Shown here piece after piece: positions 7,767 to 15,983 of a DNA stretch of 64,000 nt. The stretch covers positions 52,703-116,702 of the forward strand of contig NZ_JAUSUG010000020.1 of NCBI RefSeq assembly GCF_030813435.1, read 5' to 3'. The notes under the pieces are model-generated. The model was not told the origin of the DNA. It did no database searches and was given only the letters and a program-made list of their open reading frames with translations. This DNA is from Evansella vedderi (lineage in GTDB: Bacteria; Bacillota; Bacilli; Bacillales; Salisediminibacteriaceae). The translations under genes were made by a program, and so were the position numbers. The number at the start of each line of letters is the position of its first letter. The stretch's first letter is position 1.

Positions 7767-9482
7767 TTGATACGCCGTTTTTTGTCTTACTATATACCAC
7801 ATAAAAAATTATTTGCCGCCGACTTTACCAGTGCGGTCTTTGTAGCCATTTTAGAGCTTGCATTCCCATTAGCTGTGCAATGGTTTGTTGATGATCTACT
7901 GCAATATGGCGATTGGTCGACCATTCTATGGGTAGGGGCAGGATTGTTTTTTATTTATGGATTAAGCACATTTTTACAATATGTCGTTCACTATTGGGGC
8001 CATAAACTGGGAATTAACATTGAAACAGATATGCGGGAACAGCTTTTCGAGCATGTACAAAAGCAATCCTTCCGTTATTTTGACAATACAAAAACAGGCC
8101 ACATTATGAGTCGATTCACAAATGACCTCTTTGACATTGGGGAGCTAGCCCACCATGGCCCTGAAGATATGTTTATCGCCATTATGACCTTCATTGGTGC
8201 CTTCTGGATTATGTTTACGATCAATGTGAAATTGGCCATTGTCATCCTTTGTATCGTTCCATTGTTAATTGGCCTTATCGTATTTTGTAACCTGCAGATG
8301 AATAAAGCTTGGAAGCAAATGTTTCGGGATATTGCAGATGTAAATGCTAGAGTGGAAGACTCTGTTTCTGGTGTCCGAGTGGTCCAATCCTTTACAAATG
8401 AAAGATTTGAGATTTCTAGATTTAATAAACAAAACAAGAAGTTTAGAAAAGCAAAGATCCTATCGTACAAGGTGATGGCCTTTAGTTTATCAAGCATTTA
8501 TATGCTCACGAGATTCATAACCTTAGCTGTTCTTGTTTATGGAGCTTGGTTGAGCTTTAATGGACAACTATCTAATGGGGAGCTTGTTGCTTTCATTCTT
8601 TATGTGAATGTCTTGTTAAAACCTATTGATAAGATCAGTGCCTTAATGGAGCTTTACCCGAAAGGGATGGCAGGATTTAAACGATTTACGGATATGATTG
8701 ACTCGGAACCTGAGGTACAAAATCGAAAGGATGCTGTTGAAGTATCCTATCTTCATGGAGACATAAAGCTTGATAATGTTAGCTTTCGATATGATAACAG
8801 TAAATCAGTTTTAAACAACATTAATTTGAAGATTGAGGCGGGACAAACAGTGGCCTTTGTGGGACCTTCGGGAGCTGGAAAAACAACGATATGCTCTTTA
8901 ATCCCAAGGTTTTATGATGTTGACGAAGGTTCTATTTCCATCGATGGTTTTGATATTCGTCAAATGACGAAGGAATCCCTGCGTTCTCAAATTGGGATCG
9001 TTCAGCAGGACGTATTCTTATTTACAGGAACATTGAGAGAAAACATCGCCTATGGAAAACTTGATGCTACAGAGGGACAAATTAGGGACGCTGCTCGCCG
9101 GGCTCATTTAGAAGACTTTATTCATTCCTTACCTGACGGTTATGAAACACAAATTGGGGAAAGGGGCTTAAAGCTCTCTGGTGGACAAAAACAACGTATT
9201 GCCATTGCTAGAATGTTCTTGAAAAATCCGCCGATTCTTATCTTAGATGAAGCTACCTCTGCTTTAGATACAGAAACAGAATTAATTATTCAACAGGCAC
9301 TGTCCGAATTGGCGCAGAATCGAACAACACTAGTGATCGCCCATAGACTTGCAACTATACGGAATGCAGATAAAATTGTAGTAGTAACAGAGGATGGTAT
9401 AGCTGAAGAGGGAACCCATGAAGAGCTCCTTAACAAAGGTGGTATCTTTGCGAATCTTCATCAAGTGCAGTTTCAAAAGTAA
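7767..9482 (+). CDS. ABC transporter, fused permease/ATPase (multidrug or lipid exporter)
   Basis: 571 residues. A type IV exporter half-transporter with six membrane segments in residues 1-310 and a nucleotide-binding domain after about 335. Walker A is GPSGAGKTT, the Q-loop region IVQQDVFLFTGT, the signature LSGGQKQR, Walker [13 protein letters not shown] and the switch histidine is in VIAHRL. It would work as a homodimer in the membrane. The start is TTG at 7767, set by GGGAG eight bases upstream; longer frames reach back into the promoter at 7701. A second paralogue (ygaD) lies at 60330. The substrate cannot be read from the sequence; multidrug annotation is convention. Confidence 0.88.
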   Translation: MIRRFLSYYIPHKKLFAADFTSAVFVAILELAFPLAVQWFVDDLLQYGDWSTILWVGAGLFFIYGLSTFLQYVVHYWGHKLGINIETDMREQLFEHVQKQSFRYFDNTKTGHIMSRFTNDLFDIGELAHHGPEDMFIAIMTFIGAFWIMFTINVKLAIVILCIVPLLIGLIVFCNLQMNKAWKQMFRDIADVNARVEDSVSGVRVVQSFTNERFEISRFNKQNKKFRKAKILSYKVMAFSLSSIYMLTRFITLAVLVYGAWLSFNGQLSNGELVAFILYVNVLLKPIDKISALMELYPKGMAGFKRFTDMIDSEPEVQNRKDAVEVSYLHGDIKLDNVSFRYDNSKSVLNNINLKIEAGQTVAFVGPSGAGKTTICSLIPRFYDVDEGSISIDGFDIRQMTKESLRSQIGIVQQDVFLFTGTLRENIAYGKLDATEGQIRDAARRAHLEDFIHSLPDGYETQIGERGLKLSGGQKQRIAIARMFLKNPPILILDEATSALDTETELIIQQALSELAQNRTTLVIAHRLATIRNADKIVVVTEDGIAEEGTHEELLNKGGIFANLHQVQFQK

Positions 9483-9484
9483 CA

Positions 9485-9520
9485 AGAAATAACCACCTTT
9501 TTCTGGGTGGTTATTTCTCT
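9485..9520 (+). terminator. hairpin after ABC exporter
   Basis: AGAAATAACCACC pairs with GGTGGTTATTTCT immediately after the stop codon. The T-tract is within and just after the stem, so this is a moderate terminator. Confidence 0.6.
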
Positions 9521-9586
9521 GTGTAGAATTTGATGTTTCTTCAAATAGTAACAGGAAGAAGAGGATAAGGTGGTAATTAGGAGCCA

Positions 9587-10201
9587 ATGAATAGCAGACC
9601 ATTAAACCAACAGTTTTTTGATCAACCAACACTTGAATTAGCAAAAAATTTGTTAGGGAAGCTTCTAGTGAAAGAAACGGAGGAAGGTATTACATCTGGA
9701 TGGATAGTAGAAACGGAGGCGTATATTGGACCAGGGGATCGAGCGGCTCACAGCTACGGAAACCGAAGGACAAAACGGACGGAAGTAATGTTCGGCCCCC
9801 CTGGATTTGTTTATACATATGTTATGCACACCCACTGTCTTGTAAATGTGGTTAGCGGGGAAGAAGGAAACCCTGAAGCAGTACTCATACGAGCGGTGGA
9901 ACCTTGCGATGGAATGGACCTTATGTATCAACGAAGAGGCCAGGATAAACGAGAAAAGGACCTCACGAACGGCCCAGGTAAATTGACCAAGGCAATGGGG
10001 ATAGTAAAAGAGGACTATGGTCGTCCTTTTTTTGAACCTCCCCTATATATTGCAGAAGGGAAGCCACCCGGAAGTATGGAAGAAGGACCTCGAATCGGAA
10101 TCGACAACAGTGGAGAAGCAAAGAATTACCCATGGCGTTTCTGGATAAAAGGAAATCCCTTTGTCTCTAGGGCACCTTCTTCGAGAAAAAAAAGTGACTG
10201 A
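9587..10201 (+). CDS. mpg: DNA-3-methyladenine glycosylase (AAG/MPG family)
   Basis: 204 residues, excises alkylated purines in base-excision repair. The whole protein is one AAG fold: LLGKLLVKETEEG, the catalytic-loop signature IVETEAYIGPGDRAAHSY (Glu activates water), the substrate pocket GFVYTYVMHTHCLVNVV, and NGPGKLTKAMGI. This family, found in mammals and in Bacillus (YxlJ/Aag), is unrelated to AlkA. The start at 9587 has AGGAG four bases upstream. It sits alone between a hairpin and the small gene at 10261. Confidence 0.92.
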   Translation: MNSRPLNQQFFDQPTLELAKNLLGKLLVKETEEGITSGWIVETEAYIGPGDRAAHSYGNRRTKRTEVMFGPPGFVYTYVMHTHCLVNVVSGEEGNPEAVLIRAVEPCDGMDLMYQRRGQDKREKDLTNGPGKLTKAMGIVKEDYGRPFFEPPLYIAEGKPPGSMEEGPRIGIDNSGEAKNYPWRFWIKGNPFVSRAPSSRKKSD

Positions 10202-10260
10202 ATTCAAATAGTATTTTTTCACAAAAATGGAACATGCTAGTTAATGAAGGAGGCGATAAC

Positions 10261-10485
10261 ATGGCACAAAAAGTTACTGCCGTTAGGAAGAACAACGAAG
10301 GAGACATCGTAGAGCTTCAATTATCGTCAGGAGAAGTGGTGGACTATAAACAGGCACAGCAAATGGCCAAAAATGGTGAAATTGAACATGTCAATGTATT
10401 CCGTGGAAGAGATGGAGAAGAGCATCTACGAAGTGACGCAGATGGAATTAAGGAAAACAACTTAGATAATTTACCAACATTTTAA
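10261..10485 (+). CDS. small DUF3892-like protein
   Basis: 74 residues beginning MAQKVTAVRKNNEGDIVELQ. It resembles the small DUF3892 proteins of Bacillus: a short beta-rich domain with SSGEVVDYKQAQQMAKNGEI and the closing RSDADGIKENNLDNLPTF. There is no signal peptide or membrane segment. The ATG at 10261 has a strong GGAGGCGATAAC leader, so the longer frame from 10234 is not used. The molecular role of the family is not known. A strong terminator follows. Confidence 0.7.
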   Translation: MAQKVTAVRKNNEGDIVELQLSSGEVVDYKQAQQMAKNGEIEHVNVFRGRDGEEHLRSDADGIKENNLDNLPTF

Positions 10486-10505
10486 ACAGATTTAACGCTA
10501 AAGAA

Positions 10506-10540
10506 AGGCCGATCCCAGATGAGGATGATCGGCCTCTTTT
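10506..10540 (+). terminator. intrinsic terminator
   Basis: AGGCCGAT pairs with ATCGGCCT, then CTTTTTAG. Confidence 0.85.
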
Positions 10541-11188
10541 TAGTTGTTTAGGAAATTATATTTTTTATGAATGTGGATAACAGTAGCTGAATAATCGTCT
10601 AGCTTCATGTGCCATCGACTCGAGAAAATTTCTGCCCGAATAAAAAGCAAGAAGCGCTTTTTATCGGTCAGAGCATTTTCCGTTCGAATAGGCAACGCGC
10701 GCGTTGCCGCTTTGATAGGCAGGCGCATTACGCTTTTGTACTGTGAACAGAGTAATGTATGTTAAGATTAAAATAGTTGAGTCTGTTCAAAAAAGTCGGT
10801 TTTTGAGCTTTCTGTTTGAAAATTATGTATTGATACATTATTTATTTCAAACGAAGTTGATTGAAGCGCAAGGCATGGGCTGTCTCTTCCTCTACTAGCA
10901 AAGCTCCGAAGCGAAGCTAGCAAATGTTTTAGCGACGAGTAATCGCAGGAGCAGAGGAAGAGACACAGTTTTTTCCCGAGGAGGCTGAAGCGTTGCCCGC
11001 CGAGCCAGGATGGCGACATTACGCCGTTGCCCACAGGACGTGGACTGCCCTTAGGCGTAAATGGAATGCCTGAAGCGTAAATCAACAAAATAGTTTTCAT
11101 TTTTCGTTGGGTCTATAAAGACATGGGTACCTTGAACACGCTCTTGGAGATGGTTTAGAAATTAAATTGATAGTTGGAGGTCAGGATA
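10541..11188. other. repeat-rich intergenic region
   Basis: No supported gene. It holds a perfect 18-bp palindrome GGCAACGCGCGCGTTGCC at 10691-10708, a decayed copy of the GTTCAAAAAG...GAGC hairpin near 10785-10820 and a 231-bp repeat element (10856-11086). Frames that cross it are repeat-derived. Confidence 0.55.
10856..11086. repeat. dispersed hairpin element, GTTGATT/AATCAAC ends, long variant
   Basis: Starts GTTGATTGAAGCG and ends CCTGAAGCGTAAATCAAC, so the ends are inverted repeats. The 3' part carries the conserved core CGAGGAGGCTGAAGCGTTGC shared with copies at 12.6, 21.7, 22.7, 45.4 and 54.9 kb. The left half has extra sequence (TCTCTTCCTCTAC and its complement GAGGAAGAGA further on), which also occurs near 13570 and 35205. 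Confidence 0.75.
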
Positions 11189-12451
11189 ATGGTTGAAGAA
11201 AATAAAGTAACGATATCACAAAGAATAGAAGATAATTATCAATTACTTATAGAACATTCATACATAAAAGAAGCATTACAATTCATAAAGTTGGAAAACG
11301 AGAATACGTTAAAGGATCAAATGGAGTTAACCGAAATCCCTGCACCAACCTTTGACGAAAAAGTCCGCGGTGTGGAGTATAGAAAACGTTTGGAACAATT
11401 AGGCCTGAAGGACATCCAGACAGATGAAGTTGGTAATGTATTTGGTATTCGTCCTGGTACGGGAGATGGACCAACGTTGGTGGTATCGGCACATTTAGAT
11501 ACGGTTTTTCCTGAAGGAACGGATGTAAAAGTAAAAAGGAAGGACGGAAAGGTGTATGCTCCTGGGATAGCTGACGATGGGAGGGGATTAACGGTTGTCT
11601 TGACTATTCTTAGAGCTTTGGAACAACTTAATATCAAAACCAAAGGGGATATTTTATTTGGTGCAACCGTAGGGGAAGAAGGACTGGGTGATTTAAATGG
11701 CGTAAAAGCGTTGTTTAAAAATCGGGGGGAGGAGATTGACGGTTTTATCTCTATTGAACCGGGATCTCCAGCAAGGACAACCTACTTAGCTACTGGAAGT
11801 AAAAGGTATAGCATTACTTTTACAGGTCCAGGTGGACACAGCTTCGGTGCATTTGGCCTCCCAAGTGCCATCCATGCATTAGGCCGTGCAGTGGCCAAGA
11901 TTTCCGAGCTTGAAACACCAAGTGATCCGAAGACAACCTTTACGGTAGGAACAATTGAAGGGGGAACATCTGTTAATACCATTGCTGCAAAAGCCAATAT
12001 GGTTATGGACTTACGTTCCACTTCCCAGGAGGAATTGTTGAAGCTGGAAGATAGGGTATTGAAGATGATTCAACAAGCTGCAGAGGAAGAGAATAAACGC
12101 TGGGATTCAGAGGGGATCGCCGTTGAGATTCAGCAAGTAGGAGACCGTCCAGCCGGCTCTCAACCTGCAGATTCCATTATCGTCCAAACTGCCTTGGCTT
12201 CAACGAAAGCAGTAGGGTTTGAACCGAGCTTAGGTTCACCAAGCAGTACGGACTCCAATGTCCCAATAAGTTTAGGGATACCTGCTGTTACCCTAGGTGG
12301 GGGCGGAGAGTTTGGGGGAGCCCATACCTTAGAGGAATACTTCGATCCAACGGATGCTTACTACGGACCGCAACAGGTTCTCTTAACTGTATTAGGTCTT
12401 GTGGGAGTAGAAGGGGTTTCTGAGCCATTGTTAGAAAAAAGAAGTAAGTGA
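11189..12451 (+). CDS. M20 family metallopeptidase (peptidase T-like)
   Basis: 420 residues, a two-zinc aminopeptidase/deacylase with a catalytic domain interrupted by a dimerisation lid. Zinc-site motifs: SAHLDTVFP (His102, Asp104), GIADDGRGL, GATVGEEGLGDLNG with the catalytic Glu-Glu pair, SIEPGSP, and the C-terminal GGGGEFGGAHTLEEYF histidine. The lid is around SYSITFTGPGGHSFGAFG. It lacks a signal peptide, so is cytosolic. The ATG at 11189 sits 8 bases after GGAGG; a TTG 15 bases earlier overlaps that site. Similar proteins are annotated as PepT-like or carboxypeptidase G2-like; the substrate is uncertain. Confidence 0.85.
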   Translation: MVEENKVTISQRIEDNYQLLIEHSYIKEALQFIKLENENTLKDQMELTEIPAPTFDEKVRGVEYRKRLEQLGLKDIQTDEVGNVFGIRPGTGDGPTLVVSAHLDTVFPEGTDVKVKRKDGKVYAPGIADDGRGLTVVLTILRALEQLNIKTKGDILFGATVGEEGLGDLNGVKALFKNRGEEIDGFISIEPGSPARTTYLATGSKRYSITFTGPGGHSFGAFGLPSAIHALGRAVAKISELETPSDPKTTFTVGTIEGGTSVNTIAAKANMVMDLRSTSQEELLKLEDRVLKMIQQAAEEENKRWDSEGIAVEIQQVGDRPAGSQPADSIIVQTALASTKAVGFEPSLGSPSSTDSNVPISLGIPAVTLGGGGEFGGAHTLEEYFDPTDAYYGPQQVLLTVLGLVGVEGVSEPLLEKRSK

Positions 12452-12454
12452 ATG

Positions 12455-13690
12455 GTAACAGGGAGCGGGTTCAACGTGACCTAAAATGCGTTGCCCGCGG
12501 AACCAGGACCACCTGACATTACGCCTGTAACTAGTTCGAGAGACAAGGTTAGTACCATTTTCATATTCCATCGTACAAAATTACTATTGCACGGAGGTCT
12601 CCCCTGAAATATACGAAGTCCATGTTGCCGTTGGCACTCTCGAAGGAGTGAAAGGCGGCGACTCCAGCAGGAAAAGCAATAGTTGAAGACCCCGCAGGGT
12701 GCACTTCCCGAGGAGGCTGAGGCATTGCCCGCGGAAAGCGTCCGCCTGTAACGGATTCGAGTGACATGATTAATACCCATTTTCATAATCCATGGTGCAA
12801 GTATTTACTTGCATGGAGGTCAACCATGAAAATACGAATCTGGTTGTTATTCGCTACGGTCCACTCCCTTTCCGCGGACGACCTGTCAAGCCCCCACGGG
12901 CTTTGCCCTGTGTGGTCTTGGCTTGCTCGTTCTTCCGCAGGAGTGTCGTGGACCTTCGCTCATTCCAATGCAGATTAAAATTTTCATTCTCCATGGTGCA
13001 AAATTTCGTTTGCATGGAGGTCAACCATGAAAATACGAATCTGGTTGTTATTCGCTACGGTCCACTCCCTTTCCGCGGACGACCTGTCAAGCCCCCACGG
13101 GCTTTGCCCTGTGTGGTCTTGGCTTGCTCGTTCTTCCGCAGGAGTGTCGTGAACCTTCGCTCATTCCAATGCAGACTAAAATTTTCATTTTCCATAGTGA
13201 AAATTTCACTTGCATGGAGTCTACCTTGAAATTACGAAATCCATGTTGCCGTTGGCACTCTCGAAGAAGTGGAAGGCGGCGACTCCAGCGGGAAAAGCAA
13301 TAGGCGAAGACACCGCAGGGTGCACTTCCCGAGGAGGCTGAGGCATTGCCCGCGGAAAGCGTCCGCCTGAAGCGAATTCGAGAGACAATGTACAATTTTC
13401 ATTCTCCATGGTGCAAAATTTCATTTACATGGAGGACTACCATGAAATATACGAAATCCATGTTGCCGTTGGCACTCTCGAAGGAGTGAAAGGCGGTGAC
13501 TCCAGCGACGAGCACAGCTTCTTGAATTCGCTACGAGTTGTCTCGACGGATATGCTACGAAGCAATACTTGTAGAGGAAGAGACAGGACTTACAGCTGAA
13601 GACCCCACAGGAGCACGCTAGTGCGACGAGGAGGCCGAAGCATTGCCCGCGGAAAGCGTCCGCCTGAAACGGATTCGTATAATTCCCTTG
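12455..13690. repeat. cluster of dispersed repeat elements (two module types)
   Basis: A 1.2-kb mosaic without a credible gene. Module A (CTCGAAGGAGTGAAAGGCGG ... GTCCGCCTG...GATTCGAG) is present near 12638-12764 and 13255-13385, and broken at about 13478-13675. Module B (CTGGTTGTTATTCGCTACGG onward) occurs twice in near-identical tandem copies. Modules are separated by a recurring palindrome of the form CCATGGTGCAAA...TTTGCATGGAGG at about 12568, 12791, 12992, 13193 and 13407. Several frames cross the region but encode only repeat sequence. Confidence 0.85.
12791..13192. repeat. tandem duplication, two 201-bp copies of module B
   Basis: The copies start at CATGG 12791 and 12992; the next boundary palindrome begins at 13193, again 201 bp on. 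They are identical over nearly the whole length, with a few substitutions (for example GTCGTGGACC versus GTCGTGAACC). Within each copy GGTCCACTCC faces GGAGTGTCGTGGACC, so each unit can fold into a long hairpin. Confidence 0.88.
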
Positions 13691-13710
13691 GGTTTAACAA
13701 TTTAGAAACC

Positions 13711-15375
13711 TTATACCTTCTCCCCATTCAACAGCTCGCGAATCACTAGGTTTGTTAAATTAGGAACCACTTCTAAGGAATAATCCAGCTCCATTCGCTC
13801 AAACTGCTTATGGGCATCAAACCCATAGGGTCCAATATTAATGACAGGTACATTAATATCCTGAATATCCTGATACTCTACGTAATGCTTCGTGCCCCAT
13901 CCAGGGTTGTTATCACTAACAGCATTAATTCCCTCTTCATCATCACTTAAAGCTACGAAACTCATATCAGAAATGTAAGGGAAATAGTTTTTCGTTACAA
14001 TTGGATGCTTATACTTCGGCTGTACCGCGGCAACGGCATTATCCAGAGCTCCGATCAAGCGCGTCTCCAACTCATTTTTTCCCGTAACATCAATTCTTGG
14101 AGAATATAAAGAAGAGTAAAACAAAATGATTGCTGGGCTACGGTCCGTCATCCATTTCCACGCCTCTTCCACGACCTTCGCCGCAAACATCCTTGTATCC
14201 ACCTCTGGACTAGTGAGTAACAAATCTTCCTTGAATGCCTTCATATGCTTCAAATAGGCATCCCCATGCTCCGCAACTAACGTCTTTTCCAGTTCCTCGT
14301 AAGTCATAACACGAGCCTTCCATGGTGCTTCCACATATTCTTGGCCAGTGGTACTACTAAACTGAGCAAGCCTTTCATTAAAGAGTGTCAAAGCATTATG
14401 AAAGGCAATCTCCGCCTGCTCCTTCAGTTTCACCAACACATCCTTTGGCGACCAAGAATGGATAAAAAAGTTGTAATAAACGTAAGCAGACAGGGCTGTT
14501 TGCACCGTGTACGTTGGCTTTAAATCTGTTTGCTTAAGAGAAACAGGAGGTACCGTTGTTTCCCCATGGGCCTCGTTACACAACTCCGGGTTATAGCTGA
14601 TCTGTCTCGTAAGCTCGGCAGCAATAAAGTTAGGATCAATCCCCTCAAAACAAGAACCCACGTGAGTTTCTGCCCCTGTGATAAAAAACGATGGCAGCAG
14701 CTTCCCAACGGTTCCTTTATAAATATAACGACTCACATCTCCTTCAAATCTTGGTGAAACGAAATCTGCATTGATTGCGGCAATATACTCAAACCCGTGT
14801 TCTTCTCTCAAAGCTTTTAATTCCTTAAGTGCTGATAAAATACCGTGGGAGCTGTCCTCCTCATCACATTCGATGACAACACATAAGTTCCCGGACAATT
14901 CTTCCGGATGGTCCGAATAATAGTTTAGTAGATATAAATGACTGGCCACACCACTCTTCATATCTAGGACGCCTCTTCCAAATAGATAATCTCCAGAACG
15001 TAAATGCTCATCTATCAATGGAGGAAGCTCTTCTCCTTTTAAGGAATCCATAAGTTGATCTGGGTCACATGCCTTGTCCTTTAAGTGATTAAAATCATCG
15101 ATACCAACCGTATCCATATGCCCCATTAAAACAACCGTTTTATTACTAGGAGCCTTTGTTCCCTTCACAAAGGCAATCACATTATATCTCTCTAAGCTAT
15201 CATCGTTCGTTTGCTGCTTAATAACAAATCCAGGATTCTCTTTAAAGTAAGGAAAGGAGGAAATAAGTGTGTAAATAGCTTGGCTGATCTCCTTTTCTCC
15301 TTCTGTATTTACAATACTTTCGACGTTCACTAACTGCTTTGTGAAAAACAAAACGTCTTCTCGACAAGATAACAT
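13711..15375 (-). CDS. rocB: M20 family hydrolase, RocB-like
   Basis: 554 residues, close in length to B. subtilis RocB (arginine utilisation protein, about 566). Metal-site motifs are VVLMGHMDTVGID (His/Asp), FGRGVLDMKSGVASHL (bridging Asp), VVIECDEEDSSHG (catalytic Glu) and a C-terminal HKQFERM histidine. The insert with YIYKGTVGKLLPSFFITGAETH is the lid domain. It is cytosolic. The start ATG 15375 has AGGGG about 9 bases upstream. No other arginine-catabolic gene is nearby, so the role in arginine use is taken from family resemblance only. A generic acylase/peptidase is possible. Confidence 0.75.
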   Translation of the reverse strand: MLSCREDVLFFTKQLVNVESIVNTEGEKEISQAIYTLISSFPYFKENPGFVIKQQTNDDSLERYNVIAFVKGTKAPSNKTVVLMGHMDTVGIDDFNHLKDKACDPDQLMDSLKGEELPPLIDEHLRSGDYLFGRGVLDMKSGVASHLYLLNYYSDHPEELSGNLCVVIECDEEDSSHGILSALKELKALREEHGFEYIAAINADFVSPRFEGDVSRYIYKGTVGKLLPSFFITGAETHVGSCFEGIDPNFIAAELTRQISYNPELCNEAHGETTVPPVSLKQTDLKPTYTVQTALSAYVYYNFFIHSWSPKDVLVKLKEQAEIAFHNALTLFNERLAQFSSTTGQEYVEAPWKARVMTYEELEKTLVAEHGDAYLKHMKAFKEDLLLTSPEVDTRMFAAKVVEEAWKWMTDRSPAIILFYSSLYSPRIDVTGKNELETRLIGALDNAVAAVQPKYKHPIVTKNYFPYISDMSFVALSDDEEGINAVSDNNPGWGTKHYVEYQDIQDINVPVINIGPYGFDAHKQFERMELDYSLEVVPNLTNLVIRELLNGEKV

Positions 15376-15508
15376 ATATAAATTACCCCTTTATTAATTT
15401 CATTCTAATTAGCTATTATATTATACCCTAACCCTCAATCTACCTAGAAATATTAGGAACTACTATTTTTTCATCAAACTATTAACAACATAGATATAGT
15501 AATAACCC

Positions 15509-15537
15509 TTGACCACACGGGAAAAATAAATTACTAT
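15509..15537 (+). promoter_or_regulatory. sigma-A-type promoter of the formate-type operon
   Basis: TTGACC (-35), a 17-bp spacer and TACTAT (-10). The first codon is at 15984, giving a leader of about 440 nt. Confidence 0.7.
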
Positions 15538-15627
15538 GTTAATAGAAAAAGTGAACATTTTGTGAACGTTATTGTAGCTAGTTTGGTCCTGAGACAGCGT
15601 CCCTGTTATCAACTAAACAGCAATGAA

Positions 15628-15643
15628 TTGGAAACGCTTTTAC
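15628..15643 (+). promoter_or_regulatory. cre-like sequence in the leader
   Basis: TTGGAAACGCTTTTAC matches the CcpA consensus WTGNAANCGNWWNCAW except at the last C and terminal W. It lies about 85 bases after the predicted start site, where a roadblock would act. The same bases may pair in the RNA, so the match may be incidental. Confidence 0.3.
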
Positions 15644-15760
15644 TAGATGTTACATTGTTCTTAGCCTAAAAATGAAGAATCTGTGATTAGGCGTTAAACA
15701 ATCTTATTCGTTTATGAAACTAGGATAGTGGTCAGAAGATAGCGCACCTGTTGATCAACC

Positions 15761-15820
15761 ACCGTCACATTCGAAAGAAGCCATATGGGCTTTCTTCAGA
15801 AATGTGACGGTTTTTTATTT
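15761..15820 (+). terminator. intrinsic terminator within the leader (attenuator)
   Basis: ACCGTCACATT pairs with AATGTGACGGT; the inner GAAAGAAGCC/GGGCTTTCTTC extends the stem; TTTTTTATTT follows. It precedes the operon's first gene by 165 bases and would abort transcription unless opened. Confidence 0.82.
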
Positions 15821-15983
15821 GAGAAATCTTCAAAAGGGTGCACTTCCCCTTTTGGCAATTTCTCAAATAAAACGATGCGCGTAGGCGGCGTAACCTTTTA
15901 AAGCCGATTATGAGTGTTTTTTTCGTAATTGGCGCACGTCGATGAAGCCATCGTTACTGAGTTAATAACAAGGAGATGAAATC

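Larger units (their letters stand above)
15581..15870 (+). ncRNA. structured leader RNA: two matching hairpins, terminator and second hairpin
   Basis: Hairpin 1 (15581-15618): outer stem GTTTGGT/ACTAAAC, inner stem GACAG/CTGTT, loop CGTCC. Hairpin 2 (15728-15762): outer stem GTGGT/ACCAC, inner stem GATAG/CTGTT, loop CGCAC. The internal-loop bases (ATCA on the 3' side) are shared, and outer stems differ while pairing is kept. Between them a longer hairpin pairs ATTGTT with AACAAT and TAGCCTAA with TTAGGC. Hairpin 2 overlaps by two bases the 5' arm of an intrinsic terminator (15761-15816). A further hairpin (15815-15870, TTATTTGAGAAAT/ATTTCTCAAATAA) overlaps the terminator T-run. This matches no riboswitch class I recognise. 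Confidence 0.6.

Noticed and set aside
8075..8497. 140-residue frame antisense to the ABC exporter
   Set aside because: It lies fully within the permease domain of a clear gene and lacks its own signals.
10541..10728. Gene on the minus strand (62 codons)
   Set aside because: No ribosome site, palindrome-rich sequence, and no recognisable motif.
12792..13229. 145-residue protein with an internal duplication
   Set aside because: The duplicated protein simply reflects the 201-bp DNA duplication of a hairpin-forming repeat; codon usage is unlike the neighbouring genes.
15581..15816. ANTAR-type dual-hairpin antiterminator
   Set aside because: Arrangement is similar, with the second hairpin touching the terminator, but ANTAR targets have hexaloops with A1 and G4; the best fold here gives five-base loops CGTCC and CGCAC. 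Kept as a different, unknown RNA.
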